DNA of 64,000 nt. Origin: Parabacteroides distasonis (GTDB taxonomy: Bacteria; Bacteroidota; Bacteroidia; Bacteroidales; Tannerellaceae). The number at the start of each line of letters is the position of its first letter. The first letter of the stretch is position 1. A program made the translations under genes and the position numbers. The notes under the pieces are model-generated. The model saw nothing but the letters and a program-made list of their open reading frames with translations, made no database searches and had not been told where the DNA came from. This document shows positions 35,276-44,358 of the stretch, piece by piece. The stretch is from contig JAFBIU010000011.1 of NCBI GenBank assembly GCA_021531775.1, positions 1 to 64,000 on the forward strand, written 5' to 3'.

Positions 35276-36961
35276 TTACCAGAAGTAGATGTAGAAGGCA
35301 GCTGTGATGCCGAGAATGATCAGGGAGTGGATCACATCCCAATGATTCCAGCTGGCACGTGTAGCCGCTTTCTGTTCCGGCGTAGCAGATCCAAAGTAGA
35401 GACCTTGGATACGAGCCGGATCCGGTGCCTCTGTCAGCAAGCTGACGATCACCACAATGGCAATACAGGTCAACAACATCCAACCGCAGAAGAAGAGCCA
35501 GTTGGTGTCGAAGAAGATGAATTTAAAGAGCGAATCACCCGCATCTGCACCTGCCGTCGTATAATAGACCTTGGCACCCAAACGGGTCATACCGATGAGG
35601 AAGCCCGAGAGCAATCCCCACATACCACCCTTGGCAGAGGTACGTTTCCAGGTGATACCCATCAGGAAGGCAGCTGCAATACCCGGTGCCAATACCGACT
35701 GAACATCCTGCAGGTAGTTATACAAGACACTACCGATGTTCTTCATGATGGGGATCCAAAGAATACCCAAACAAACAATCACAACCGTAGCAATCTGTCC
35801 GACTACCACCAACTGTTTCTCCGAGGTGTTCGGCTTGAACTTCTTGTAGAAGTCAATCGTAAACAACATGGCCGACGAGTTGAACAGGGAAGCCAACGAA
35901 CTCATCAAGGCGGCCAAGATACCACAGACTACGATACCCTTCACACCAGCCGGAAGCAGGGTGGATACCAAGGTCGGAAAGGCTGCATCAGCTGACGAAA
36001 GTGTAAAGAGTTGTCCGTTCACCATCACGCCCCCCTCTTTGTGGGCCATCGCATAGGCGATCATACCCGGAATCAGGAAGAGGAAGACGGGCAACAACTT
36101 CAGATAGGCTCCGAAGATGGTACCGCGACGTGCCTCCTGTTCGTTCTTACCAGACAAGACACGCTGTACGATAAACTGGTCGGTACACCAGTACCAGAAT
36201 CCGATGATCGACGAACCGATGAGGGCACCCAACCAGGGGTACTCCGGATCGCGGTTGTCACGGATCAGGTTGACCATGGTCTCGCCATATTCGTTGACCG
36301 GTACGACACTACAGATACGCAGCACTTCGTCCCAACCACCTACGGCTTTCAATCCCAACACCAGGATGATCAACGATCCGGCCAACAGAATCGGTGTCTG
36401 TAAGACCGAGGTATAGAGCACGGATTTCATACCTCCGAAGATGGTATAAAGTGCGGTGATGACTACCAGGCCAATGGCTGAGATCCAGAAGAAATCGATG
36501 CCCCATAACTCCTGGATACCGAACACCTGCTGGAAAACCAGACCACCCGCATAGACCGTAACTGCCACCTTCGTCAGTACGTAGCTGACCAACGAGATAA
36601 GTGACAGGATCGTACGTGACTCTTTGTTGTAACGACGTTCCAAAAACTCGGGCATGGTCAGGACCATGCTTCGCTCGTAGAAGGGGACGAATACCCATCC
36701 CAAGATCAAAATCATCCAGCCTTGGATCTCCCAATGTGCCATGGCCATACCGCTGGATGCGCCAGCTCCGGCCAATCCGATCAGGTGTTCCGATCCGATG
36801 TTGGAGGCAAAGAGGGAGGCACCGATTGCAATCCAGGTCGCATCACGACCTCCCAGGAAATAATCACCCGAACTGTCCTGCTTTTGATTCAGCACCCAGA
36901 TGATGATACCGATCAGGGCTATTGCGAACAGCCCGATGACAATGTAATCTAATGTTGCCAT
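35276..36961 (-). CDS. Sodium/solute symporter (SSS family, SGLT-like)
   Basis: 561-residue inner-membrane transporter with about 14 hydrophobic helices. SSS motifs are FLGGRDATWIAIGASLFASN, the signature region GGMKSVLYTSVLQ and WYWCTDQFIVQRVLSGKNE. SGLT-type members import sugars with sodium. It is the last gene after rpiB and tkt next to the ara genes, so L-arabinose or a related pentose is the likely substrate (inference). The extra C-terminal helix after the cytoplasmic RIQGLYFG segment is common in the SGLT subgroup. Confidence 0.9.
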   Translation of the reverse strand: MATLDYIVIGLFAIALIGIIIWVLNQKQDSSGDYFLGGRDATWIAIGASLFASNIGSEHLIGLAGAGASSGMAMAHWEIQGWMILILGWVFVPFYERSMVLTMPEFLERRYNKESRTILSLISLVSYVLTKVAVTVYAGGLVFQQVFGIQELWGIDFFWISAIGLVVITALYTIFGGMKSVLYTSVLQTPILLAGSLIILVLGLKAVGGWDEVLRICSVVPVNEYGETMVNLIRDNRDPEYPWLGALIGSSIIGFWYWCTDQFIVQRVLSGKNEQEARRGTIFGAYLKLLPVFLFLIPGMIAYAMAHKEGGVMVNGQLFTLSSADAAFPTLVSTLLPAGVKGIVVCGILAALMSSLASLFNSSAMLFTIDFYKKFKPNTSEKQLVVVGQIATVVIVCLGILWIPIMKNIGSVLYNYLQDVQSVLAPGIAAAFLMGITWKRTSAKGGMWGLLSGFLIGMTRLGAKVYYTTAGADAGDSLFKFIFFDTNWLFFCGWMLLTCIAIVVIVSLLTEAPDPARIQGLYFGSATPEQKAATRASWNHWDVIHSLIILGITAAFYIYFW

Positions 36962-37000
36962 ATACGTGTGTTTTTACATGGATTATTCGTAGGCCTGCCG

Positions 37001-37432
37001 TCACACCGGAATCTTGTCGATTCGGCGTTGGTGTCGTCCTCCTTCGAATTCGGTGGCAAAGAAAACCTCCAGGATCTTCTCAGCCTCGTCCCATGAGATA
37101 AAACGTCCTGGCATCACCAATACGTTCGCATCGTTGTGCGCCCGTGCCAACTGAGCGATCTCTGCATTCCAGCAAAGTGCTGCCCGAATGCCCTGATGCT
37201 TGTTGAGGGTCATGCCAATTCCATTCCCGGTTCCGCAGATGGCAATGCCCGGATAGACATCGCCTGCCTCTACGGCCTGAGCCATCGGATGCGCATAATC
37301 GGGATAGTCGCAACTATCTGTCGAATGGGTACCGAAATCCTGATAAGACAAACCTTTTGATTTGAGCCAGGCTTTTACCTGTTCTTTCAGCTCAAATCCT
37401 GCATGATCACTACATAATCCGATTGTCTTCAT
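37001..37432 (-). CDS. rpiB: Ribose-5-phosphate isomerase B
   Basis: 143-residue RpiB/LacAB-family isomerase that interconverts ribose-5-P and ribulose-5-P. Motifs: CSDHAGFELKE at the N-terminus, AICGTGNGIGMTLNKHQGIRAA (anion hole) and RAHNDANVLVMPGRF. It supports pentose entry into central metabolism with transketolase, which lies 28 bp upstream. LacAB homologues exist, but the single-subunit form and context favour RpiB. Confidence 0.93.
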   Translation of the reverse strand: MKTIGLCSDHAGFELKEQVKAWLKSKGLSYQDFGTHSTDSCDYPDYAHPMAQAVEAGDVYPGIAICGTGNGIGMTLNKHQGIRAALCWNAEIAQLARAHNDANVLVMPGRFISWDEAEKILEVFFATEFEGGRHQRRIDKIPV

Positions 37433-37460
37433 TTTATTCTGACTCTATTTAAATGTGATA

Positions 37461-39485
37461 TTAAAGCATCTCTTTTACCTGGTTATAGACATTCTGTGCC
37501 GTGAAGCCCAGTTTCTCGTCCAACACTTTGTAGGGTGCCGAGAATCCGAATGATTCCAATCCCCAAACCTTACCGTTGGCACCAACCAGTCCCTCCAGGT
37601 TAACCGGCAGACCGGCTGTGAGTCCGAACTTCTTGCACGCAGCGGGCAGAATGGCCTCTTGGTAGTCAGCTGACTGGTTCCGGAACAATCCCTCCGAAGG
37701 AACAGAGACGATGCGTACTTTCACGCCATCGGCCCGCAACAGGGCTGCACCTTCCACCAACGTCGATACTTCGGAACCAGAAGCCAACAGGATGATGTCC
37801 GGATTGGCATCTTCGCTTACAATGTAAGCTCCCTTCTCCGCCTGCAATGCCTCCTGATAGCGGTTGCCTTGTGACGGCAGGTCGGTGATGTTCTGACGAG
37901 AGAGGATGAGGGCCGTCGGTGTCGTTGTATTTTCCATCGCCAACTTCCAGGCTACGGTGGTCTCTACTACATCGGCCGGACGCAATACCAACATGGAGTT
38001 GTGTCCCTTGTGATTCTTCAGCTTTTCCATGAGACGGATCTGAGCCTCTTGTTCTACCGGTTCGTGGGTCGGACCATCTTCACCCACGCGGAAGGCATCG
38101 TGTGTCCAGATGAACTTGACAGGCTGTTCCATCAAGGCAGCCATACGGATGGCCGGTTTCATGTAGTCGGAGAAGACGAAGAAGGTACCGCAAGCGGCAA
38201 TCACACCTCCGTGCAACGACATACCGATGCAGATACAAGCCATGGTCAACTCAGCGACACCGGCCTGGAAGAAGGCACCACTGAAGTCACCTTTTACCAA
38301 CGAATGGGTCTTTTTCAAGAAACCGTCGGTCTTGTCGGAGTTAGAGAGGTCGGCCGAAGCACAGATCATATTCTCTACTTGGGTAGCCAAGACACCCAAT
38401 ACGGTAGCTGAAGCGGCACGCGTAGCGGCATTGGCCTTCTGTTCGATAGCTGCCCAGTCGATGGCGGGTACAGCTCCAGAGAACCATTGCTCCATCTTGG
38501 CGGCCTTTTCGGGATTGGCAGCTGCCCAAGCAGCCTTGGCTGCATAGCGTTCAGCTACGATGGCCTCCAATTCTTTCGCACGGTTGGCATAGAGTTCGGC
38601 AACGTCCGGATAGATGGTGAAGGGATTTTCCGGATCACCACCCAAATTCTTGATGGTCTCGCTGATGGAGGCTCCGGCAGCAGACAATGGCTGACCGTGT
38701 GTGTTCACGCGGTTTTCGTAGCTGCTCTGGTCTTCGCCCCGGGCACCTTTACCCATCAGGGTGTTACCGATGATCAGGGTCGGACGGTCGTTGACAGCCT
38801 GTGCCTCCTTCAGTGCCTGACGGATCTCGGCTACATCATTACCATTGATCTTGAGTACCTTCCAGCCCCATGCTTCGTATTTCATGGCGACGTCTTCAGT
38901 ATCCACCTCTTCCACTTTCGTCGAAAGCTGGATGTTGTTGGCGTCGTAGAACATAATCAGATTGTCCAAGCCTAATGTGCCGGCAATACGTCCAGCACCC
39001 TGTGAAATCTCCTCTTGAATGCCACCGTCTGAGATGTAGGCATAAATCGTCTGGTTCATGACATCGCCTAAGCGTGCCTGCAGGAACTTGGCAGCAATGG
39101 CAGCACCGACCGCAAACGTGTGACCCTGTCCCAACGGACCAGAGGTGTTCTCAATGCCACGCATCACATCCACTTCGGGATGACCCGGAGTCACGCTACC
39201 CCACTGACGGAACTGAGCCAACTCTTCCATGCTGAACTTGCCTGTCAACGCCAAGACAGCATACAGCATCGGTGACATGTGGCCCGGATCGAGGAAGAAA
39301 CGGTCTCTGCCTTCCCACTTCGGGTTTTTCGGATCATAGACGAGAAATTCGGAGAAGAGGACATTCACGAAATCAGCACCACCCATGGCACCGCCCGGAT
39401 GGCCTGATTTTGCCTTTTCTACCATAGAAGCTGCCAACACACGGATGTTGTCAGCAGCTCTATTCATGAGATTGATATCATTCAT
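37461..39485 (-). CDS. tkt: Transketolase
   Basis: 674-residue thiamine-diphosphate enzyme of the pentose phosphate pathway that consumes xylulose-5-P from the arabinose route. N-terminal KSGHPGGAMGGADF, LGQGHTFAVGAAIA and the cofactor-binding SDGGIQEEISQGAGRIAG ... YDANNIQLS are present. The central domain has the catalytic Glu region and THDAFRVGEDGPTHEPVEQ; the C-terminal domain closes it. It is full length. A -7 element sits directly upstream, so it may start its own transcription unit (tkt-rpiB-symporter) within the ara region. Confidence 0.95.
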   Translation of the reverse strand: MNDINLMNRAADNIRVLAASMVEKAKSGHPGGAMGGADFVNVLFSEFLVYDPKNPKWEGRDRFFLDPGHMSPMLYAVLALTGKFSMEELAQFRQWGSVTPGHPEVDVMRGIENTSGPLGQGHTFAVGAAIAAKFLQARLGDVMNQTIYAYISDGGIQEEISQGAGRIAGTLGLDNLIMFYDANNIQLSTKVEEVDTEDVAMKYEAWGWKVLKINGNDVAEIRQALKEAQAVNDRPTLIIGNTLMGKGARGEDQSSYENRVNTHGQPLSAAGASISETIKNLGGDPENPFTIYPDVAELYANRAKELEAIVAERYAAKAAWAAANPEKAAKMEQWFSGAVPAIDWAAIEQKANAATRAASATVLGVLATQVENMICASADLSNSDKTDGFLKKTHSLVKGDFSGAFFQAGVAELTMACICIGMSLHGGVIAACGTFFVFSDYMKPAIRMAALMEQPVKFIWTHDAFRVGEDGPTHEPVEQEAQIRLMEKLKNHKGHNSMLVLRPADVVETTVAWKLAMENTTTPTALILSRQNITDLPSQGNRYQEALQAEKGAYIVSEDANPDIILLASGSEVSTLVEGAALLRADGVKVRIVSVPSEGLFRNQSADYQEAILPAACKKFGLTAGLPVNLEGLVGANGKVWGLESFGFSAPYKVLDEKLGFTAQNVYNQVKEML

Positions 39486-39511
39486 AATGGGTATATGTTA
39501 AATATTTCCCG

Positions 39512-39519
39512 CAAAGATA
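39512..39519 (-). promoter_or_regulatory. -7 element TATCTTTG for tkt
   Basis: Exact TAnnTTTG on the minus strand in the 42-bp gap between the araB stop and the tkt ATG, 26 bp before the latter. Confidence 0.5.
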
Positions 39520-39527
39520 GCTATAAT

Positions 39528-41201
39528 TCATCGGTTGAACAATTCCTTTTCGGTGAACTGCCCTACTTTTACATATTGCTCGTAAATAGCCTGGTAGGTG
39601 GCCGCATGTTCCGGATTGGGTTCGTAGGTCTTCGCAAAGCCGGAATTCATGGCTGCGATGGCCTCTTCTACACGGCTATAGACGCCAGCAGCAGTGGCTG
39701 CAAACATGGCTGCACCCAAGGCACAAGCCTGGTCGGTGTTACATACCTTCACCGGCATATTCAGCACATCACTCAATACCTGCATCACGAAGGGCGACTT
39801 CAGGGCGATACCTCCAATACCGATGACATTGTCGATGGCTACACCCTCTGCCCGGAAACGATCGACGATCGCTTTTCCTCCAAAGGCAGTGGCTTCTACC
39901 AAGGCACGGAAGATACGGGGAGCGGTCGTTCCCAAGGTCAGACCGGTGATGGTTCCCTTCAGCAACTGGTTGGCATCGGGTGTCCGACGGCCATTGATCC
40001 AGTCGGTAGCCAGCACACCACTCTCCTCGATAGGAATCTGTTCGGCTTCAGCTGTCAAGGCAGGGATGATCTGATCGCTCACTTCGTCAATCAGTTTGGC
40101 CTTGGTGGCTTCATCCAACAGGGTACTCTTGCTGAGGATCTGTTTCAGCGGGAATTCCAACAGGCGTTTGAACCAGGCATAGACATCACCATAGGCCGAC
40201 TGTCCTGCCTCCAGACCGATCATGCCCGGAATGACAGAGCCATCTACCTGTCCACAAATACCTTTGATCAGCCGGTCGCCGATCTCCTGGTAGTCGGCTA
40301 CCATCACGTCGCACGTAGAGGTTCCGATGATGCGGACAAAGGTGTGCGGGGTAACAGCTGCACCGACGGCTCCCATGTGACAGTCGTAAGCACCACCCGC
40401 TACGACTACATCGGTCGAAAGTCCCAGGCGTTCTGCCCATTCGGGGGTCAGTTTGCCCACCGGCTTATCGGCCGTCTCTGTCTCGGAGAACAAGCGGTCG
40501 CGGAAACCAGCCAACAGCGGATCGAGGGTTGTCAAGAATTCTTCGGAGGGTAGACCATTCCATTTGGGATGCCACATGGTCTTGTGACCACAGGCACAAC
40601 GGCTCCGCACGATCTCTTTGGCTGACTGAACACCTGTCAGTAGGGCAGGCATCCATTCGCAATGCTCTACGATGGAGTAGGCCTTTGCACGAACAGCCTC
40701 GTCGGCCCGCAAGACATGCAACGCCTTGGCCCAGAACCATTCTGAGGAGTAGATACCTCCTTCGTAGGCTGAGTAGTCAATCTCCCACTTCTTACACAAT
40801 TGGTTGATTTCGGCTGCCTCCTGAACAGCGGTATGATCTTTCCACAAGACAAACATCGCATTCGGATTCTCAGCGAACTCGGGCAACAAAGCCAAAGGTG
40901 TTCCCTGTTCATCTGTGAACACGGGAGTACTGCCCGTTGTATCGAAAGCGATACCCACGACCTGTTCAGCCGTACCTGCCGGACATTTCGCGAGGGCCTC
41001 TTTGACGGTACCCTCCAATACCTCGATGTAGTCTAACGGGTGTTGACGATACTGGTTGATGGCGGGATTGCAATACTTGCCAGCCTGCCAACGCGGATAA
41101 TACTTGACCGATGTGGCCAATGTCTGGCCGGTCTCTGTACAAACAACTACGGCGCGAGCTGAGTCGCTGCCGTAGTCTAAACCAATTACATATTTTGCCA
41201 T
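39528..41201 (-). CDS. araB: L-ribulokinase (FGGY family)
   Basis: 557-residue kinase that phosphorylates L-ribulose at C5. FGGY features: N-terminal ATPase motif GLDYGSDSARAVVV, catalytic region around VVAGGAYDCHMGAVGA, and C-terminal IGGIALKSPFVMQVLSDVL with the adenosine motif CALGAAMFAA. The length matches the long ribulokinase form. It is placed 6 bp after araA on the minus strand, completing araD-araA-araB. Long open frames opposite are antisense artefacts. Confidence 0.94.
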   Translation of the reverse strand: MAKYVIGLDYGSDSARAVVVCTETGQTLATSVKYYPRWQAGKYCNPAINQYRQHPLDYIEVLEGTVKEALAKCPAGTAEQVVGIAFDTTGSTPVFTDEQGTPLALLPEFAENPNAMFVLWKDHTAVQEAAEINQLCKKWEIDYSAYEGGIYSSEWFWAKALHVLRADEAVRAKAYSIVEHCEWMPALLTGVQSAKEIVRSRCACGHKTMWHPKWNGLPSEEFLTTLDPLLAGFRDRLFSETETADKPVGKLTPEWAERLGLSTDVVVAGGAYDCHMGAVGAAVTPHTFVRIIGTSTCDVMVADYQEIGDRLIKGICGQVDGSVIPGMIGLEAGQSAYGDVYAWFKRLLEFPLKQILSKSTLLDEATKAKLIDEVSDQIIPALTAEAEQIPIEESGVLATDWINGRRTPDANQLLKGTITGLTLGTTAPRIFRALVEATAFGGKAIVDRFRAEGVAIDNVIGIGGIALKSPFVMQVLSDVLNMPVKVCNTDQACALGAAMFAATAAGVYSRVEEAIAAMNSGFAKTYEPNPEHAATYQAIYEQYVKVGQFTEKELFNR

Positions 41202-41207
41202 ACGTGC

Positions 41208-42719
41208 TTAGGATTGCAATGCCTTGTTCAACATGTAATACAAATCGTTGTACTGCAACTCCTTCTTGAAGGCCGGGATGGTCGTGTTCTTGTCGATGAC
41301 CACCATTTCGATACCTGCAATGTCAGCATAGTCCTGCAGGTATTCCACTGTCAGGTCGTAGGAGAAGCTGGTGTGGTGCGTACCACCGGCCAAGATCCAG
41401 GCAGCGGCTCCGATTTCGAGGTTCGGCTGCGGGATCCACAAGGCAGAAGCCACCGGCAGTTTCGGCAGCGGTTTGCTCTTGATGCAATCGACTACGTTGA
41501 CAATCATGCGGAAGCGGTTACCCATATCGACGATGGTAGCTGCTACACCCTCACCCTGTTTGCTGGTAAATACCAAACGGGCCGTTTCGCTGTCGATACC
41601 GATGCTCAGACGGTGTACCTCCAGTTTCGGTTTCTCTTCGGCAATCAGCGGACAAACCTCCAGCATGTGGGCCTGCAGGATGGCACTCTGTTCACCGTCG
41701 AAGTTCAAGGTGTAGTCTTCCAAGAAGGAACAACCCTTCGGCATACCTTGGCTCATGAACCACATGGTACGATAGAGGGCAGCTGTTTTCCAGTCACCTT
41801 CAGCGCCGAAACCATATCCTTCCGTCATCAGACGCTGAGAAGCCAAGCCCGGAATCTGGTCAAAATCGCCCAGATCGTCGAAGTTAGTCGTGAAGCCCTT
41901 GGCACCCTTGTCTTTCAACAGACGACGCAACGCAATTTCAGCCTTGGCTGAATTATAAACTTTGGTATAGGCCTCCGTGCCCTCCTCTTCCAAAGCGGCA
42001 TCGTGATCGTAGGAAGCAAAATATTCAGCAACCAACGCCTTGGTGTCGGCATCGGATACCTGGTGATAGTATTCCATCAAGTCGTTGACCGGACAATAAT
42101 CGACGTGGTAACCCAATTTCATTTCTGCCTCTACCTTGTCGCCATCTGTCACGGCTACGTTATTCATCTGGTCGCCGAAGCGGAGGATCAGCATATCCTG
42201 TGCATCTGCCCAAGCGGCACAGACACGCATCCAGATCGCAATCTTGGCCTGTGCTTTCGGATCCTGCCAGTGGCCGACCACCACCTTACGGTTCTTACGC
42301 ATCCGGCTGACGATGTGACCGAACTCACGGTCACCATGAGCCGACTGGTTGAGGTTCATGAAGTCCATGTCCATGGTATCCCAAGGAATCTCCTTGTTGA
42401 ACTGCGTGTGGAAGTGCAGCAACGGTTTCTTCAACTCCTGCAGACCGTGAATCCACATCTTGGCCGGCGAGAAGGTGTGCATCCAGGTGATGACACCGAT
42501 ACACTTGGCATCTGCATTGGCAGCCTTGAAAGCGGCTGTTACCTCTTTGGCCGAGTTCACCGTTCCTTTATAAACGACCTTTACGGGCAGGGCTCCCGAT
42601 TCGTTCAGACCTTTGACCATCTCGTTGGAGTGGGCATCTACTTTCACTACTGCGTCGCCACCATACAGAAGCTGTGCTCCTGTGACGAACCATACTTCGA
42701 AATCGCTATACTGATTCAT
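41208..42719 (-). CDS. araA: L-arabinose isomerase
   Basis: 503-residue metal-dependent isomerase that converts L-arabinose to L-ribulose. Family motifs: EVWFVTGAQLLYGG at the N-terminus, WMHTFSPAKMWIHGL, LLHFHTQFN, the metal-binding Glu/His region around ALYRTMWFMSQGMPKGCSF, and GTHHTSFSYDL near the C-terminus. Length is normal. It lies between araD and araB, with a 58-bp gap after araD. Confidence 0.96.
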   Translation of the reverse strand: MNQYSDFEVWFVTGAQLLYGGDAVVKVDAHSNEMVKGLNESGALPVKVVYKGTVNSAKEVTAAFKAANADAKCIGVITWMHTFSPAKMWIHGLQELKKPLLHFHTQFNKEIPWDTMDMDFMNLNQSAHGDREFGHIVSRMRKNRKVVVGHWQDPKAQAKIAIWMRVCAAWADAQDMLILRFGDQMNNVAVTDGDKVEAEMKLGYHVDYCPVNDLMEYYHQVSDADTKALVAEYFASYDHDAALEEEGTEAYTKVYNSAKAEIALRRLLKDKGAKGFTTNFDDLGDFDQIPGLASQRLMTEGYGFGAEGDWKTAALYRTMWFMSQGMPKGCSFLEDYTLNFDGEQSAILQAHMLEVCPLIAEEKPKLEVHRLSIGIDSETARLVFTSKQGEGVAATIVDMGNRFRMIVNVVDCIKSKPLPKLPVASALWIPQPNLEIGAAAWILAGGTHHTSFSYDLTVEYLQDYADIAGIEMVVIDKNTTIPAFKKELQYNDLYYMLNKALQS

Positions 42720-42777
42720 GGTTGTTTGATTGTTTTTTATGGATTGATATAATTATGATCGAATCGAAATTGTCTCG

Positions 42778-43464
42778 TTATTTTTGTCCGTAGTAGGCAT
42801 TCGGTCCATGCTTCCGGTTGAAATGCTTCGTGATCAGGTGCGGATTCATGCTCAACTGCGGGTTGATGTTGTAGGCGATAAAGGCCATTTTGGCTACCTG
42901 CTCCATCACCACGGCATTGTGAACCGCATCGTTGGCATCCTTACCCCAGGAGAAGGGACCATGATTCTCGACCAGCACACCGGGTACATGCACCGGGTTG
43001 ATCTGCTGGAAACGTTCGACAATCACGTTGCCGGTTTCGGCTTCGTAGTCGCCCTCCACCTCGGCCTGTGTCATCTGCCGGGTACAGGGAATGGCCTCAC
43101 TGAAATAGTCGGCATGGGTAGTTCCGATGTTGGGAATGTCGCATCCGGCTTGTGCCCATGCTGTCGCATAGGTCGAGTGAGTGTGTACGACACCACCGAT
43201 TTCAGGGAAGGCACGGTAGAGCACCAAGTGCGTCGGTGTGTCGGAAGAGGGTTTCAGTTTGCCTTCTACCACATGACCTTCCAAATCCAATACGACCATG
43301 TCATCTACTTTCATGGTATCATAGGAGACGCCAGAGGGTTTGATGACGACTAACCCCTGTTCGCGGTCAATGCCGCTGACATTGCCCCACGTGAAGATGA
43401 CCAAGCCATGTTTGACTAAGTCGAGATTTGCTTGGAATACTTTTTCTTTTAACGCTTCAACCAT
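42778..43464 (-). CDS. araD: L-ribulose-5-phosphate 4-epimerase
   Basis: 228-residue class II aldolase/adducin-fold epimerase that produces D-xylulose-5-P. Zinc ligands are in [14 protein letters not shown], and [16 protein letters not shown] holds the third His and catalytic region; [21 protein letters not shown] is the phosphate-binding loop. It is the first ara catabolic gene, preceded by a 180-bp regulatory gap after araR. Confidence 0.95.
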   Translation of the reverse strand: MVEALKEKVFQANLDLVKHGLVIFTWGNVSGIDREQGLVVIKPSGVSYDTMKVDDMVVLDLEGHVVEGKLKPSSDTPTHLVLYRAFPEIGGVVHTHSTYATAWAQAGCDIPNIGTTHADYFSEAIPCTRQMTQAEVEGDYEAETGNVIVERFQQINPVHVPGVLVENHGPFSWGKDANDAVHNAVVMEQVAKMAFIAYNINPQLSMNPHLITKHFNRKHGPNAYYGQK

Positions 43465-43522
43465 CGTTTTATGCTCGGATTTATGATTTTATTAATTCCT
43501 TTGTCTTAGCTGAATATGTTTC

Positions 43523-43548
43523 AATAAGTGTATTTCTTGATACTTATT
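43523..43548 (-). promoter_or_regulatory. Imperfect palindrome upstream of araD, candidate AraR operator
   Basis: AATAAGTGT (43523-43531) and ATACTTATT (43540-43548) match as an inverted repeat at 8 of 9 positions, with an 8-bp centre. The palindrome lies 58-84 bp upstream of the araD ATG and just downstream of the likely -7 element (43560-43567), a typical repressor position. Confidence 0.45.
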
Positions 43549-43554
43549 CTTTAC

Positions 43555-43568
43555 GAGCGTAAAAGTAG
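43555..43568 (-). promoter_or_regulatory. araD promoter element CTACTTTTACGCTC shared with galM
   Basis: The minus strand reads CTACTTTTACGCTC; its core TACTTTTA (43567-43560) is a one-base variant of TAnnTTTG. The same 14-bp block with one change lies before galM at 47989-48002. Confidence 0.5.
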
Positions 43569-43599
43569 TATTTGTTCCAATAGGGTGTAGTGCCTTTTG

Positions 43600-43617
43600 C
43601 TATGTTTTGTAACATAG
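43600..43617. repeat. 7-bp perfect inverted repeat between araR and araD
   Basis: CTATGTT (43600-43606) and AACATAG (43611-43617) flank a 4-nt loop, 28 bp after the araR stop. It could be an operator half-site pair or a weak hairpin; no T-run follows on either strand. Confidence 0.5.
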
Positions 43618-43645
43618 AATCGGGCCTAAAACGAAAAAAAGTGGA

Positions 43646-44338
43646 TTAAAGTGAAAAATAGACACCCTGTTCGTGCAGTTTGGTGTATTTCACGGCATCG
43701 AATTTGTAGAAAAAGGCTCCCCGTTTGGAGTTCAGCTTGTCCTTCGTATTGAGCTGGACGAGGAAGTCCATCGCCTTGATTTTTTTGCGGAAGTTACGTT
43801 TGTCGATGGGCGTTTGGTAGATGGCTTCATACAGAGCCTGCAGTTGGGGAAGGGTAAACTTATCCGGCAACAGATTAAAACCGATGGGGCGTGTGGCTGC
43901 TTTCCGTTTCAGTACGGTAAGTGCGTCCTGCAACATTTGGTTGTGGTCGAAGATCAGTTGGGGTACTTCGTCGATCTTGACCCATTCAGCGTGATGCTTT
44001 TCCAGGATCTGTGGATCAAACTTGCCGATGTTGACCAACGCATAATAGGCAATGGAGATGACGCGCTCCCCCAGGTCGCGCGCCACTTCTCCGTATGCAC
44101 CTAATTGTTCCATATACAACTCAGGAATGCCTGTACAATCTGTCAGGACACGGGAGGCGGCTTCGTTGATGCTTTCGCCGGACTTGACGAACCCTCCCAT
44201 GAGGGACCATTGTCCCAACAGGGGTTCAAATGTCCGCTTATAAACCAGCACCTTCAGCTCATTGTCCATGAAGCCCAAGATGATGCAATCGACAGCTACA
44301 TGAAACCGCGCTTCTGCTTGATAGAATGGTTGGGTCAT
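43646..44338 (-). CDS. araR: Nudix-type transcriptional regulator AraR
   Basis: 230-residue regulator with an N-terminal Nudix-fold sensor domain (about 10-140) and a C-terminal winged helix (about 150-220; TLPQLQALYEAIYQTPIDKRNFRKK). The Nudix box GGFVKSGESINEAASRVLTD keeps the first Gly and Glu, but the catalytic REUXEE Glu residues are gone, as expected for a ligand-binding rather than hydrolytic domain. Bacteroides AraR of this type binds arabinose and represses ara operons. I choose the start MTQPFYQAEARF at 44338; the frame is open 9 codons further and would overlap galK. Confidence 0.87.
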   Translation of the reverse strand: MTQPFYQAEARFHVAVDCIILGFMDNELKVLVYKRTFEPLLGQWSLMGGFVKSGESINEAASRVLTDCTGIPELYMEQLGAYGEVARDLGERVISIAYYALVNIGKFDPQILEKHHAEWVKIDEVPQLIFDHNQMLQDALTVLKRKAATRPIGFNLLPDKFTLPQLQALYEAIYQTPIDKRNFRKKIKAMDFLVQLNTKDKLNSKRGAFFYKFDAVKYTKLHEQGVYFSL

Positions 44339-44358
44339 TCCTTTGTTGCGTAATGGGA

